This document shows positions 1-8,300 of a DNA stretch of 9,767 nucleotides, in pieces (the first letter of the stretch is position 1; each line of letters opens with the position of its first letter). The DNA comes from an uncultured Acidobacteriota bacterium (GTDB taxonomy: Bacteria; Acidobacteriota; Blastocatellia; Pyrinomonadales; Pyrinomonadaceae). A program made the position numbers and the translations under genes. Where the stretch lies: positions 1 to 9,767 of the forward strand of contig CADEFG010000133.1 in assembly GCA_902826505.1 (NCBI GenBank), read 5' to 3'. The notes under the pieces are model-generated. The model did not search any database and had not been told where the DNA came from. It saw only the letters and a list, made by a program, of their open reading frames with translations.

Positions 1-1540
1 CTTGTGTCGCCCAGAGATTCGAATCGTTGATCGAAATATGCTGATAACGATCGATCAATTCAAGAAGCTTTTCATCGGTCGCCTTTAAACGATCGTTGTA
101 GCGGACGACCGTCACGTTATCGGTCATCACTTTGCCGAGCTCGTCGTGGATTTTATACTGATTTTCCGAACCTTCGTTTTTGATGATCTGATCGTTTAGC
201 TCCTGCTGACGCCGGAGCTCCGCCGCGTGAACGCCGTTTGTCTCAGACGCGCCGCGTTCGACGTTTTTGGCGTATTCGATCGCCGACGGCGCGGCGGTAA
301 ATCCGCCGTAAACGCAACTGACAAGTGAATTTGAGCCCAAACGGTTGGCGCCGTGAATCGAATAATCGCATTCGCCGGCGGCGAAAAGTCCGGGAATATT
401 CGTCCGCTGTTCGAAATCGACCCACAATCCGCCCATCGAATAATGCACGCCCGGAAAAATCCGCATCGGCACAAAACGCGGGTCGTCGCCGACGAACATT
501 TCGTAGATTTCGAGGATCGCGCCCAATTTTCGCGTCAGAGTTTCCGCGTCGATATGCGTCAGATCGAGATAAACCTGATTTTCGCCGCCGACGCCGTAGC
601 CTTCGAGACAAACCTGAAAGATCTCGCGCGTCGCAATATCGCGCGGCACGAGATTGCCGTAAGCCGGATATTTTTCTTCGAGGAAATACCAGCGCTCGTT
701 CGTCGGAATACTTTGCGGCGCGCGCGCGTCGCCCTGATTTTTCGGAACCCACACGCGTCCGCCTTCGCCGCGTGCCGACTCCGACATTAAGCGAAGCTTG
801 TCTTCGCCCGGAATCGAAGTCGGATGAACCTGTATAAATTCGCCGTTCGCGTACTTCGCGCCTTGCTGGTAAGCGGCGGAAACCGCTGATCCGGTGCAGG
901 TCATCGAATTGGTCGATTTTCCGAAGATCAGTCCGGGTCCGCCCGTCGCCATGATCACGGCGTCGGCGTAAAACGATTTTAATTCAAGCGTTTGCAGATT
1001 CATCGCGATTAACCCTCGACAAACCTGATAATCGTCCAACACGAGCGAGAGCATTTCCCAGCCTTCGTATTTGTTGACTTTCCCTGCCGACTCCCATTTG
1101 CGAACCTGTTCGTCGAGCGCATACAGCAATTGCTGTCCGGTCGAGGCGCCGGCAAACGCCGTCCGGTGGTGAAGCGTTCCGCCAAACCGTCGAAAATCGA
1201 TCAAACCTTCCTGCGTCCGCGAAAACGGAACGCCCATCCGGTCAAACAAATTGATGATTTGCGGAGCCATATCGCACATTCTTTGAACCGGCGGCTGGTT
1301 TGCTAGAAAGTCGCCGCCGTAAACCGTGTCGTCGAAATGTTTCCACGGCGAATCGCCTTCGCCTTTCGTGTTGACCGCACCGTTGATGCCGCCCTGCGCG
1401 CAAACCGAATGCGAGCGTTTGACCGGCACGACCGAGATCAGATCAACTTCGTGACCTTGTTCGGCAATCTTCATCGCCGCCGCCAATCCCGCAAGTCCGC
1501 CGCCGACAATCGCTATTTTTAATCCGTTTGAAGTAGCCAT
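1..1540 (-). CDS. sdhA: Succinate dehydrogenase flavoprotein subunit, C-terminus cut off by the window edge
   Basis: This is the catalytic subunit of complex II. It oxidises succinate to fumarate and passes electrons through FAD to the SdhB iron-sulfur clusters at the cytoplasmic face of the membrane. Reading the minus strand from the ATG at 1540 gives 513 uninterrupted codons. The N-terminal dinucleotide-binding motif VGGGLAG lies at residues 12-18. The SHSVCAQGG motif contains His44, the expected covalent FAD attachment site. Active-site residues are all present: His239 in QVHPTS, Arg257 in ARGEGG, His366 in HYSMGG and Arg400 in HGANRLGSNSL. Family members of this type have about 590-650 residues, so roughly the last 75-135 residues (most of the C-terminal helical domain) are missing. 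It lies 28 bases after the sdhC stop and is surely co-transcribed with it. No clear Shine-Dalgarno sequence precedes the ATG, since the spacer is AT-rich, so coupling to sdhC translation is possible. Quinol:fumarate reductase is the alternative reading; sequence alone does not settle direction. Confidence 0.97.
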   Translation of the reverse strand, partial: MATSNGLKIAIVGGGLAGLAAAMKIAEQGHEVDLISVVPVKRSHSVCAQGGINGAVNTKGEGDSPWKHFDDTVYGGDFLANQPPVQRMCDMAPQIINLFDRMGVPFSRTQEGLIDFRRFGGTLHHRTAFAGASTGQQLLYALDEQVRKWESAGKVNKYEGWEMLSLVLDDYQVCRGLIAMNLQTLELKSFYADAVIMATGGPGLIFGKSTNSMTCTGSAVSAAYQQGAKYANGEFIQVHPTSIPGEDKLRLMSESARGEGGRVWVPKNQGDARAPQSIPTNERWYFLEEKYPAYGNLVPRDIATREIFQVCLEGYGVGGENQVYLDLTHIDAETLTRKLGAILEIYEMFVGDDPRFVPMRIFPGVHYSMGGLWVDFEQRTNIPGLFAAGECDYSIHGANRLGSNSLVSCVYGGFTAAPSAIEYAKNVERGASETNGVHAAELRRQQELNDQIIKNEGSENQYKIHDELGKVMTDNVTVVRYNDRLKATDEKLLELIDRYQHISINDSNLWATQ

Positions 1541-1568
1541 AAAATTTTTAATTTACTAAACCGCCGAT

Positions 1569-2294
1569 TTAAAATTTTCCCGACTTGTTTGGTTCCACGA
1601 TTTGTTTTTTCTCCAGCTCACTGCACAAGGCTTTCGGGAATAAACCGCACGGCGTATTAAAAGCGATTGCCGCGTTGACGCCGACCGCGCCGAGAAAAAT
1701 CGCCAGCCCGATGCAGGCGTAAAGCGCGTATTTCTGGGCTTTTTCGCCGATCAGGATGCCCCAATCAACCGCAAAAAGCCAGAATCCGTAAGCCAGATGC
1801 CAAGCCGTTGCAAGAATCCCTAAAATGTAAAAAATAAGTATCCAGATGTTTTTAAATTCGGCGGCAACAATCGCAAAAGCCCGATCGGCATTGCCGGCAA
1901 CCGGATTTCCATAGGATTCAAGCCCCGGGATAAGCCCGAACCGCAGATTTAAAAGATGAAAAAAGATAAAGAAAAACAGAAAAACTCCGGTGACGCGTTG
2001 GAAAATATAAAACCAATTGCGCCCGTAGCCGTAATTTGAAATATTCGGACGCGCTTCGGAAGAAATAATAACACCGTAAATCGAGTGAAATAGCAGCGGC
2101 AGAAAGATCCCGAAAATCTCGACAAAGAGCAGGTACGGGATATGATGGATATCCTCGACCGCGCTGTTAAAAACTTTTGCCCCGCTCATCGCCTTTGAAT
2201 TCGTGAACATATGCACGAAAAAAAACGCGCCGAGCGGCACGATGCCTGTTAATTGATGCAATTTTCTCAACAGAAAAGTATTGCTGAATTTCAT
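1569..2294 (-). CDS. sdhC: Succinate dehydrogenase cytochrome b subunit (b558 family)
   Basis: This is the di-heme membrane anchor of complex II, which binds SdhA/SdhB to the inner membrane and passes electrons to quinone. The protein is 241 residues, with five hydrophobic helices at about 16-32, 54-77, 96-118, 148-174 and 189-212. His28, His70, His113 and His166 correspond to the heme-ligand histidines of Bacillus SdhC, which I recall as 28, 70, 113 and 155. The first three fall at identical numbers, and the fourth is shifted by an 11-residue insertion in the loop between helices 3 and 4. Other family landmarks are RKLHQLTGIVPLG, FHSIYGV, RNWFYIFQRVTG and AWHLAYG. The ATG at 2294 is chosen over an upstream TTG at 2333 because an AAGGA sits 7 bases before it, the histidine numbering fits, and the promoter would start transcription at about 2330. 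A polar tail of about 29 residues with Cys216 and Cys224 follows helix 5. It is the first gene of the operon and is divergent from the LysR gene. Confidence 0.95.
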   Translation of the reverse strand: MKFSNTFLLRKLHQLTGIVPLGAFFFVHMFTNSKAMSGAKVFNSAVEDIHHIPYLLFVEIFGIFLPLLFHSIYGVIISSEARPNISNYGYGRNWFYIFQRVTGVFLFFFIFFHLLNLRFGLIPGLESYGNPVAGNADRAFAIVAAEFKNIWILIFYILGILATAWHLAYGFWLFAVDWGILIGEKAQKYALYACIGLAIFLGAVGVNAAIAFNTPCGLFPKALCSELEKKQIVEPNKSGKF

Positions 2295-2301
2295 CTTTTT
2301 T

Positions 2302-2306
2302 TCCTT
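2302..2306 (-). promoter_or_regulatory. Ribosome binding site of sdhC
   Basis: On the minus strand AAGGA lies 7 bases before the ATG at 2294. It decides the start codon in favour of 2294, because the upstream in-frame TTG at 2333 has no comparable purine-rich motif at the right distance. Confidence 0.7.
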
Positions 2307-2336
2307 ATCTTTATGGTAAGTTACTGCGGTCAAATC

Positions 2337-2365
2337 ATTATATTTGCCGAAAAGGCGTAAAGCAA
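2337..2365 (-). promoter_or_regulatory. Predicted sigma-70 promoter of sdhCA
   Basis: On the minus strand TTGCTT (2365-2360) and a perfect TATAAT (2342-2337) are separated by 17 bases. Transcription would begin near 2330, leaving a leader of about 35 bases before the sdhC ATG at 2294. A second TATAAT at 2419-2414 has no good -35 element and is a weaker candidate. Confidence 0.55.
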
Positions 2366-2449
2366 ACTTTAATCATAAAATACCAGAATTCACCGAATAT
2401 TTAAGTATATTTCATTATAGCGTTTGATTCTGATAAGATAAAATGAATT

Positions 2450-2474
2450 TTCCTGAACGAATTATTCAGCGGAA
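2450..2474. promoter_or_regulatory. Imperfect dyad in the sdhC-lysR spacer, possible operator
   Basis: TTCC-TGAA at 2450-2457 faces TTCA-gc-GGAA at 2465-2474, a two-part dyad with a two-base bulge. It lies between the divergent genes, where LysR-type regulators commonly bind their own promoter and a neighbour. This is position and symmetry only; no binding consensus is known for this protein. Confidence 0.2.
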
Positions 2475-2484
2475 CTTATTATTC

Positions 2485-2567
2485 CATTGAACATTTATCA
2501 TTTGTCATTCATCAGATCTTTTCTAACTGATAAATGATAAATGTTCAATGATAAATGAAAAATGCAT
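2485..2567. repeat. Inverted pair of AATGNNN heptamer arrays ending in the lysR start codon
   Basis: A perfect 19-bp inverted repeat (2485-2503 and 2532-2550) is separated by 28 bases. The right arm belongs to a tandem run of six 7-base units, all fitting A(A/C)TGNNN: ACTGATA at 2526, then AATGATA, AATGTTC, AATGATA, AATGAAA and AATGCAT at 2561-2567. The ATG inside the last unit is the lysR start codon. The left arm read on the minus strand holds the same kind of units, AATGACA, AATGATA and AATGTTC. The four ATGs in the earlier right-arm AATG units each run into a stop within a few codons, so only the last opens a long frame. The structure could be a cruciform or mRNA hairpin, a regulator site, or a remnant of a small intergenic repeat. 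Confidence 0.8.
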
Positions 2568-3458
2568 ATTGAAACATTAAAAGTATTTTGCGATCTGGTC
2601 GATCTGCAAAGTTTTTCGCTCGCGGCGGAACGAAATTTTATTACGCAATCGGCGGTCAGCCAGCAAATTCGCACATTGGAAGAAAAATTCAAACGCCGTC
2701 TGCTCGAACGGGTGCGCGGACGCCGCGAGGTTCGGCTGACGACTGCCGGCGAGGTTTTTTACCGCGAATCGAAAAATGTGCTGGATTGTTATGACGCGCT
2801 CAACGAAAGTATGCGCGGGCTCGTCGGCAAGATCGGCGGAACGGTCAAGGTCGCGACGATCTACAGCATCGGACTGCACGAATTTCCGCCAAAAGTGCGC
2901 GAATTTATGTCAAAATTCCCGTCCGTCAAAATAGATCTCGAATATTCGCGGACGACGCGCGTCGTCCGCGATGTGCTCAACGGACTGGTCGAGCTCGGCG
3001 TCGTCGCGTTTCCCGAACCGCGCCGCGGATTGACGATCGTCCCGATGCAAAGCGACCGGCTGGTTTTGATCTGCCCGCTCGACCACGAATTTGCCAAAAA
3101 ACAGCAAGTTAAAGCGAGCCAGTTAAAAGGACGCGATTTTGTGCTTTTCGAACGCGATATTCCGACGCGCAAAGCGATCGATAAAATCCTCAAAACAAAC
3201 GGCGTCGAGGTTCACAAAGTCGCCGAGTTCGACAATATCGAAACCATCAAACGCGCCGTCGAGGTCGGTTTCGGAATGGCGATCGTCCCTTACCCGTCGG
3301 TGCAGGACGAAGAGCGAAACGCGCAGCTCGCGGTCATTCAATTAGCCGAAAAAGAATGGGTGCGTCCGGTCGGCGTGATCTATCGGAGCGACCGGAATCT
3401 GTCGCTCGCGGCGAAAAAATTCGTCCAGTTGCTGGAAAACAATTCTCAACAGTTATAA
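2562..3458 (+). CDS. LysR-family transcriptional regulator
   Basis: This is a 298-residue DNA-binding regulator, the usual LysR length. The N-terminal winged helix-turn-helix spans about residues 1-60. Its recognition helix is in ITQSAVSQQIRTLE (27-40), and LLERVRGRREVRLTTAGE forms the wing and start of the linker helix. The periplasmic-binding-protein-like effector domain runs from about residue 92 (GGTVKVATIYSIG) to 295 and includes the common late motif VEVGFGMAIVPYPSV. The overall look is nearest the CysB/CysL/CbbR side of the family, but no effector can be named. The start is the ATG at 2562, because upstream ATGs in the heptamer array are closed by stops. No Shine-Dalgarno sequence is seen. 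The gene is divergent from sdhCA across a 267-base spacer, the classic arrangement for a LysR protein controlling its neighbour and itself. It is followed at 14 bases by a second regulator on the same strand. Confidence 0.93.
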   Translation: MHIETLKVFCDLVDLQSFSLAAERNFITQSAVSQQIRTLEEKFKRRLLERVRGRREVRLTTAGEVFYRESKNVLDCYDALNESMRGLVGKIGGTVKVATIYSIGLHEFPPKVREFMSKFPSVKIDLEYSRTTRVVRDVLNGLVELGVVAFPEPRRGLTIVPMQSDRLVLICPLDHEFAKKQQVKASQLKGRDFVLFERDIPTRKAIDKILKTNGVEVHKVAEFDNIETIKRAVEVGFGMAIVPYPSVQDEERNAQLAVIQLAEKEWVRPVGVIYRSDRNLSLAAKKFVQLLENNSQQL

Positions 3459-3472
3459 CGGGATTTCCTTAA

Positions 3473-5260
3473 ATGGTCAGCAAACTTTACAGATTCGACG
3501 ATTTTTGTCTCGACCCGAAACAAAGAAAGCTGCTCTCGGACGGCGGCGTTGTGCAGCTCAGTTCGCGCGCGTTCGAGATGCTGCTCCTGCTCGTCCAAAA
3601 ACAGGGCGAAGTGGTCGAAAAAGCCGAGATACTCGGTAAAGTCTGGGCTGACAGTTTTGTCGAAGAAAGCAATCTGGTCGTGCATATTTCGGCTTTACGC
3701 CGGATTTTGGGCGAAACGCGCGGCGAGCGAAAATTTATCGAAACGGTTTCGGGGCGCGGCTACAGTTTTGTTTATCCGGTTGAAGAAGTCAAAGCAAGTA
3801 GCGAACCGACAATCACCGAAACAGGCGAAGCGATCACGTCGAACGATGAAAAAACCGCGCCCGAAACTTTTGTTTCGCTCGCCGTGCTGCCGCTCGTCAA
3901 CAAAAGCGGGAACGCCGATTTTGAATACCTGGCGGACGGCATTACGCAGAGCTTGATCGCCAATCTTTCGCAGATCGAGGCGCTCAAAGTGATGGCTTAT
4001 AACGCCGTCGAACCTTATAAAAACCTAAAATCGTCGGATTCTTCGGAGATCGGCTTTTTGCTCGGCGCCCGGAATCTGCTGCTCGGTTCGATCACGGAAT
4101 TTAAGAACCGGCTCGAGATCAGCGTCGAATTGATCAACGCCCAAAATCGGCAGCAAATCTGGGGCACGCATTATAACTGCGAATTTACCGATATTTTCAA
4201 GGTCAGAAAAGAAATCTCGCTGGTCATCGCCGAAAAGCTCCAGATTCGGCTCAACAATTTCGACCGCACGAATCTTGCCCGCCCGCAAACTTCCGATTCG
4301 GACGCCTACCGGCTTTATATGAAGGGAATGTATCTTTTGGGCAGCAATTCGACGAGCAAATTTCGCGAGGAAAGCCTGCAGTCGGCGCTCAAATGTTTTC
4401 GACAGGCGCTCCGAAAAGATCCGCATTACGCGCTTGCCTACACCGGCATCGGTTATGTCTACTACCGGCTTTTTAACATCAACGCGGTCAGCCGCGCGAA
4501 AGCCTTTCAGGAATGCAAAACCGCGCTCCAGCTTGCCCTTAATTTTGACGCGCAGCTTTCCGACGCTTTGATCTTAAACGGCATCATCCGGCATTTCTTT
4601 GAGCGAAACCCGCAGGCAGCCGAAATATCGTTTGACCGGGCGATCGAGTCGAATCCGAATAACCCGATTGCTTTTCATTACAAAAGTCTTCTGTTATGCT
4701 GTTTTGAAAAACACCGCGAATCGGTTTTTTATCAAAACAAGGCGATTCAGCTTGACCCGATCTCGATCTTTTTAAACAACGGTCTGTCGCGCCGATTTTT
4801 TCTCGGCGGCGATTATAACAAAGCGATCATTCAAGCTGAGGAAACGCTCGAACTCGACAACGAACTGGTCGCGCCGTATTTTATACTCGCGCTGTCTTAC
4901 GCGCATCTGGGGTTATTTGACGCGGCTTTGAAAAATATCGAGACTGCTTTGCGGATTCAGCCGACCGAAGAAATGTTTCTGGCGCAAAGCTATATTTACG
5001 CGCTCGCCGGCGAAAAAGCGATAGCAAACGAAATACTGCAAAAGGTTTTGCGCGAATCAAGCCGCGAACAGATCGATTTTACCGATGCCGCGATCGTTTA
5101 CGCGGCTTTGCGGGAAACCGGTAAAGCCTTTGAATATCTGGAAAAAGCGTTTGAAAAAAGCGATACTAACATTTTACTTTTGCGAACCGATCCGCGTTTG
5201 GAAAATCTTCACGCCGATTCGAGATTCGAAACGCTTTTGCGAAAATTAAATCTCAAATAA
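3473..5260 (+). CDS. Winged-helix regulator with TolB-like and TPR domains
   Basis: This is a predicted cytoplasmic one-component regulator of 595 residues. Residues 1-103 form an OmpR/CadC-type winged helix: the strands YRFDDFCLDPKQRKLL, a transactivation-loop region, the recognition helix EESNLVVHISALRRIL (64-79) and the wing hairpin GRGYSFV (94-100). After a polar linker (104-131), residues about 133-258 resemble the TolB N-terminal/FlgO-like fold (SLAVLPLVNKSG, YLADGITQSLIANLS, LLLGSITEF, IWGTHY). Residues about 284-560 are tandem TPR helices, for example FRQALRKDPHYALAYTGIGYVYY and NIETALRIQP, which usually bind protein partners. Unlike CadC there is no membrane helix between the DNA-binding and sensory parts. 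This layout is common in Acidobacteriota. The start ATG follows the LysR stop by 14 bases, with a weak GGGA upstream, so co-transcription is likely. The target genes are unknown; the downstream peptidase is one candidate. Confidence 0.88.
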   Translation: MVSKLYRFDDFCLDPKQRKLLSDGGVVQLSSRAFEMLLLLVQKQGEVVEKAEILGKVWADSFVEESNLVVHISALRRILGETRGERKFIETVSGRGYSFVYPVEEVKASSEPTITETGEAITSNDEKTAPETFVSLAVLPLVNKSGNADFEYLADGITQSLIANLSQIEALKVMAYNAVEPYKNLKSSDSSEIGFLLGARNLLLGSITEFKNRLEISVELINAQNRQQIWGTHYNCEFTDIFKVRKEISLVIAEKLQIRLNNFDRTNLARPQTSDSDAYRLYMKGMYLLGSNSTSKFREESLQSALKCFRQALRKDPHYALAYTGIGYVYYRLFNINAVSRAKAFQECKTALQLALNFDAQLSDALILNGIIRHFFERNPQAAEISFDRAIESNPNNPIAFHYKSLLLCCFEKHRESVFYQNKAIQLDPISIFLNNGLSRRFFLGGDYNKAIIQAEETLELDNELVAPYFILALSYAHLGLFDAALKNIETALRIQPTEEMFLAQSYIYALAGEKAIANEILQKVLRESSREQIDFTDAAIVYAALRETGKAFEYLEKAFEKSDTNILLLRTDPRLENLHADSRFETLLRKLNLK

Positions 5261-5284
5261 ATATTTTGTTTTTTTTCGACCTCG

Positions 5285-5314
5285 TAAATTTTTAGAAATT
5301 TTTTGAAAAATTTA
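5285..5314. repeat. AT-only inverted repeat between the TPR regulator and the peptidase
   Basis: A perfect 9-bp inverted repeat (TAAATTTTT at 5285-5293, AAAAATTTA at 5306-5314) has a 12-base loop. It lies 25 bases after the regulator's stop and follows an eight-T run. It may be a weak terminator or simple AT-rich sequence; a hairpin with no G or C pairs would be unstable. Confidence 0.25.
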
Positions 5315-5330
5315 GGATTTTTCAGATAAA
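5303..5330 (+). promoter_or_regulatory. Possible promoter of the M36 peptidase gene
   Basis: TTGAAA (5303-5308) and GATAAA (5325-5330) are 16 bases apart and match sigma-70 hexamers at 5 of 6 and 4 of 6 positions. The first hexamer overlaps the AT-rich inverted repeat. A GATAAT at 5336-5341 is a better -10 but has no matching -35. The 116-base spacer and the strong ribosome binding site suggest that the peptidase is expressed separately from the regulators. Confidence 0.3.
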
Positions 5331-5362
5331 TTGCTGATAATTTGTTAATCACGATTTTTAAA

Positions 5363-5370
5363 AAGGAGAG
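5363..5370 (+). promoter_or_regulatory. Strong ribosome binding site of the M36 peptidase
   Basis: AAGGAGAG ends 6 bases before the ATG at 5377. It is the best Shine-Dalgarno match in the window; lysR and sdhA have none. It confirms the peptidase start and suggests efficient translation. Confidence 0.8.
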
Positions 5371-5376
5371 ATTTTT

Positions 5377-8300
5377 ATGAACGTCAACGCCGATCAATTC
5401 AGAAAAACATATTTAATTTTTATCCTGTTCGTCTTAACAAGCGCCTTTTTGTTCTGGCAATATTCCGCCGAAGCCGAAGTTGCAACGCGCGAAGAAAAAC
5501 CGAACAAATTGACAAATTACGACATTCGCACCGACAAAAGCGCGAAACAAACGATGGCAAGCTTTGCCGGAGAATCGGGCAAAACCGATTCGGTCATCGA
5601 CGCCGCCCGCCAGCGCATGCTCAATGCCGAAGCCGCGCTGCGTTCGAAAATTTCGAATCTGAAGATCGAATCCAACGAAGATTTGCGGATTCCCGAAATC
5701 ATCGCGACCGAAGCGGGTCTGAAAATCGGTTTTCTGACATCGCCGAGCAATGAAAAGCGCGCCGACATTTTGCGCTCGTTCCTTCGGCAAAATTCCGAAT
5801 TGATCGGTTTGGAAAACGCGCAGATCGAGGCGCTCGAAAAAACCGCCGATTACACGAACCCGGACGGCAATCTTTCGTTCGTCCATTTCGCGCAAAAAAT
5901 AAAAGACGTGCCGGTTTTTCGCGGTGAAATCAAAGCCGGGTTTTCAAAACGCGGCGAGATCGTCCGCGTCGTTAATAATCTCGCGCCGGATCTCGATGAT
6001 GAAAGTCTTTCGACCGATTTCGGAAGCGCCGAAACTGCCGTTTCAAACGCGGCAAAACACATCGGCTTCGAAACGAGTGAAGCGGACATAAAAAGAATCG
6101 AAGCGGCATCCGGCGATTTAAAGATCACCTTTGAACGCGGGCAGTTTGCCGACCAAACAACAGCTGAAAAGATGTATTTTCCGGTTGAAACCGGTGTCGC
6201 CCGAGCGGCGTGGCGCGTTCTTTTATGGACACAAAACGAAGCCTTTTACGTGATCGTCGACGCGCGCGACGGAACGCTTTTGTGGCGCAAAAATATCACC
6301 GACCATCAAACGCAAACCGCGACCTATAATGTTTACGGCAATCTGACGAGCATGACGAAAACGGCGGACAGTCCGGCGCCTTTCACACCGGGCTGTCTGA
6401 TGCCGACCCCGTGTCCGCAGCCGCCGATCATTGCCCGCCAGAGTTTCACCCTGATCGGCAACGAACCGCCGTACGGGTTTAACAACAACGGCTGGATTCC
6501 CGACGGCGAAAACCGGACGATCGGCAACAACGCCGAAGCCGGAATCGACCGCATCGCGCCGAACGGCATTGACCCGGACGGCTGGGCTTTCGGCACTCCG
6601 AACCGCAATTTTGTTTATACCTATAATCCCGCCCCGGGCAATCCGCCGCCGGGCGAAGAACCGCTCCCGCCGACGCAAACTTATCCGCCGAGCCAGTTTC
6701 AACAAGGTTCAGTGACCAATGCTTTTTACGCGGTCAATCGCTGGCACGACGAAATGTACCGGCTCGGTTTCACGGAATCGGCAAGAAACTTTCAAACCGA
6801 TAATTTCGGACGCGGCGGCACCGGCAACGACTCGATCTCGGTCGAAGTTCAGGACGGCAGCGGCACAAACAGCGCGAATTTTTCCACCCCTGCCGACGGC
6901 GGGCGCGGAAGACTCCAATTATTTATTTGGACGCCCTCGACACCCGACCGCGACGGCGCGCTCGATGCGCAGGTCATCGTTCACGAAATCTCGCACGGAT
7001 TATCAAACCGCCTGCACGGCAACGGCAGCGGTCTTTCGACCAATATGGCAGCCGGAATGGGCGAAGGCTGGTCGGATTTTTACGCGCTCGCGCTGCTCAG
7101 CGAACCGGCTGATAATGTTTTGGGAACCTATACTGTCGGTTGTTATATAACTGATCAAATAGTTCCAAGTTCCGACTCTAATTGTTATTACGGGATTCGG
7201 CGTTTTCCGCTCGCGTTGAAAGCAGCGGTCGGACCAAACGGCAGACCGCATAATCCATATACTTTCAGATATCTTAATGCCGGCTGCGCGGCTTTGCTCG
7301 ACGGTTCACAGAGCGCTTTCCCGCGCGGACCGATCGGCGTCGCGCAGTGCGACCAGGTCCATAACGCCGGCGAAATTTGGTCAACCGCCTTGTGGGAAGT
7401 TCGCGGGCAGCTGATCGCGATGCACGGCGCGGCGGAAGGCAATCGCCGGGTTTTGCAATATGTGACCGACGGGATGAAGCTCGCGCCGCTTGCCCCGACG
7501 TTTCTCCAGGAACGCGACGCGATCTTGACCGCCGCCCAAGTTGGTGATCCCAACGATGTCGCGGCGATCTGGCGCGGGTTTGCCCTTCGCGGAATGGGAT
7601 TTTTGGCGAGCATTCAAACGACTTCGCCGGCGGCGGTAACCGAATCGTTCGAGACGCCGAATCTCATTCAATCGCCGCAATTTACCTTTACCGATCCGGC
7701 TCCGGGCGGCAACGGGAACGGTTATCCCGAAGCAGGCGAAACAATTCTGCTGTCAATTCCGCTCAATAATCCGAGCGGTGCGGTCGCCAATAACACGGTT
7801 TTACAGGTTGTCGGCGGCGGTTCGGCAAACTACGGGACGATTCAGATCAGTCAGACGGTCACGCAGACCGTTTCATATACGATTCCGTCAAACGCGCCGT
7901 GCAATTCCCTTTGGCAGCTGACTTTTAACGTCACCAGCAGTCTCGGCGCAACAAGTTTTACTCGTTCAATCCAACTCGGGTTACCAAATCTTTCATTGAC
8001 GGAAAACTTCGACGGCGTTACCGCGCCAGCGCTTCCGGCAAATTGGACGAGCCAGCAGTCGGGTTCGGGAGTTGCCTGGGTTACTAATACAGCGACCCCG
8101 GACAGCGCGCCGAATGCCGTCTTTGTCCCGAATCCGGCAACCGTCGGCGAGGCGATTTTGACTTCGCCGAGCATTACTGTTATGCCGGGTACCTTAGCAG
8201 ATCCGATTCTGGCGTTTAGAAATAATTACAATCTTGAATCCACCTTTGACGGTGGTGTGGTAGAGATCAGCATCAACGGCGGTGCTTTTCAGGATATAAT

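Noticed and set aside
196..837. Several open frames on both strands overlapping the left part of the window
   Set aside because: They lie in other frames of sdhA, are arginine-rich and low in complexity, and match no family. sdhA in its own frame shows all complex II active-site motifs without a break.
2526..2567. Possible CRISPR or phase-variable coding repeat
   Set aside because: Units are only 7 bases with no spacers. The array lies before the reading frame rather than in it, so unit change would not shift the protein frame.
2498..2692. A 64-residue minus-strand frame across the lysR start
   Set aside because: It is antisense to the clear LysR helix-turn-helix and runs through the heptamer repeat; it has no recognisable features or ribosome binding site.
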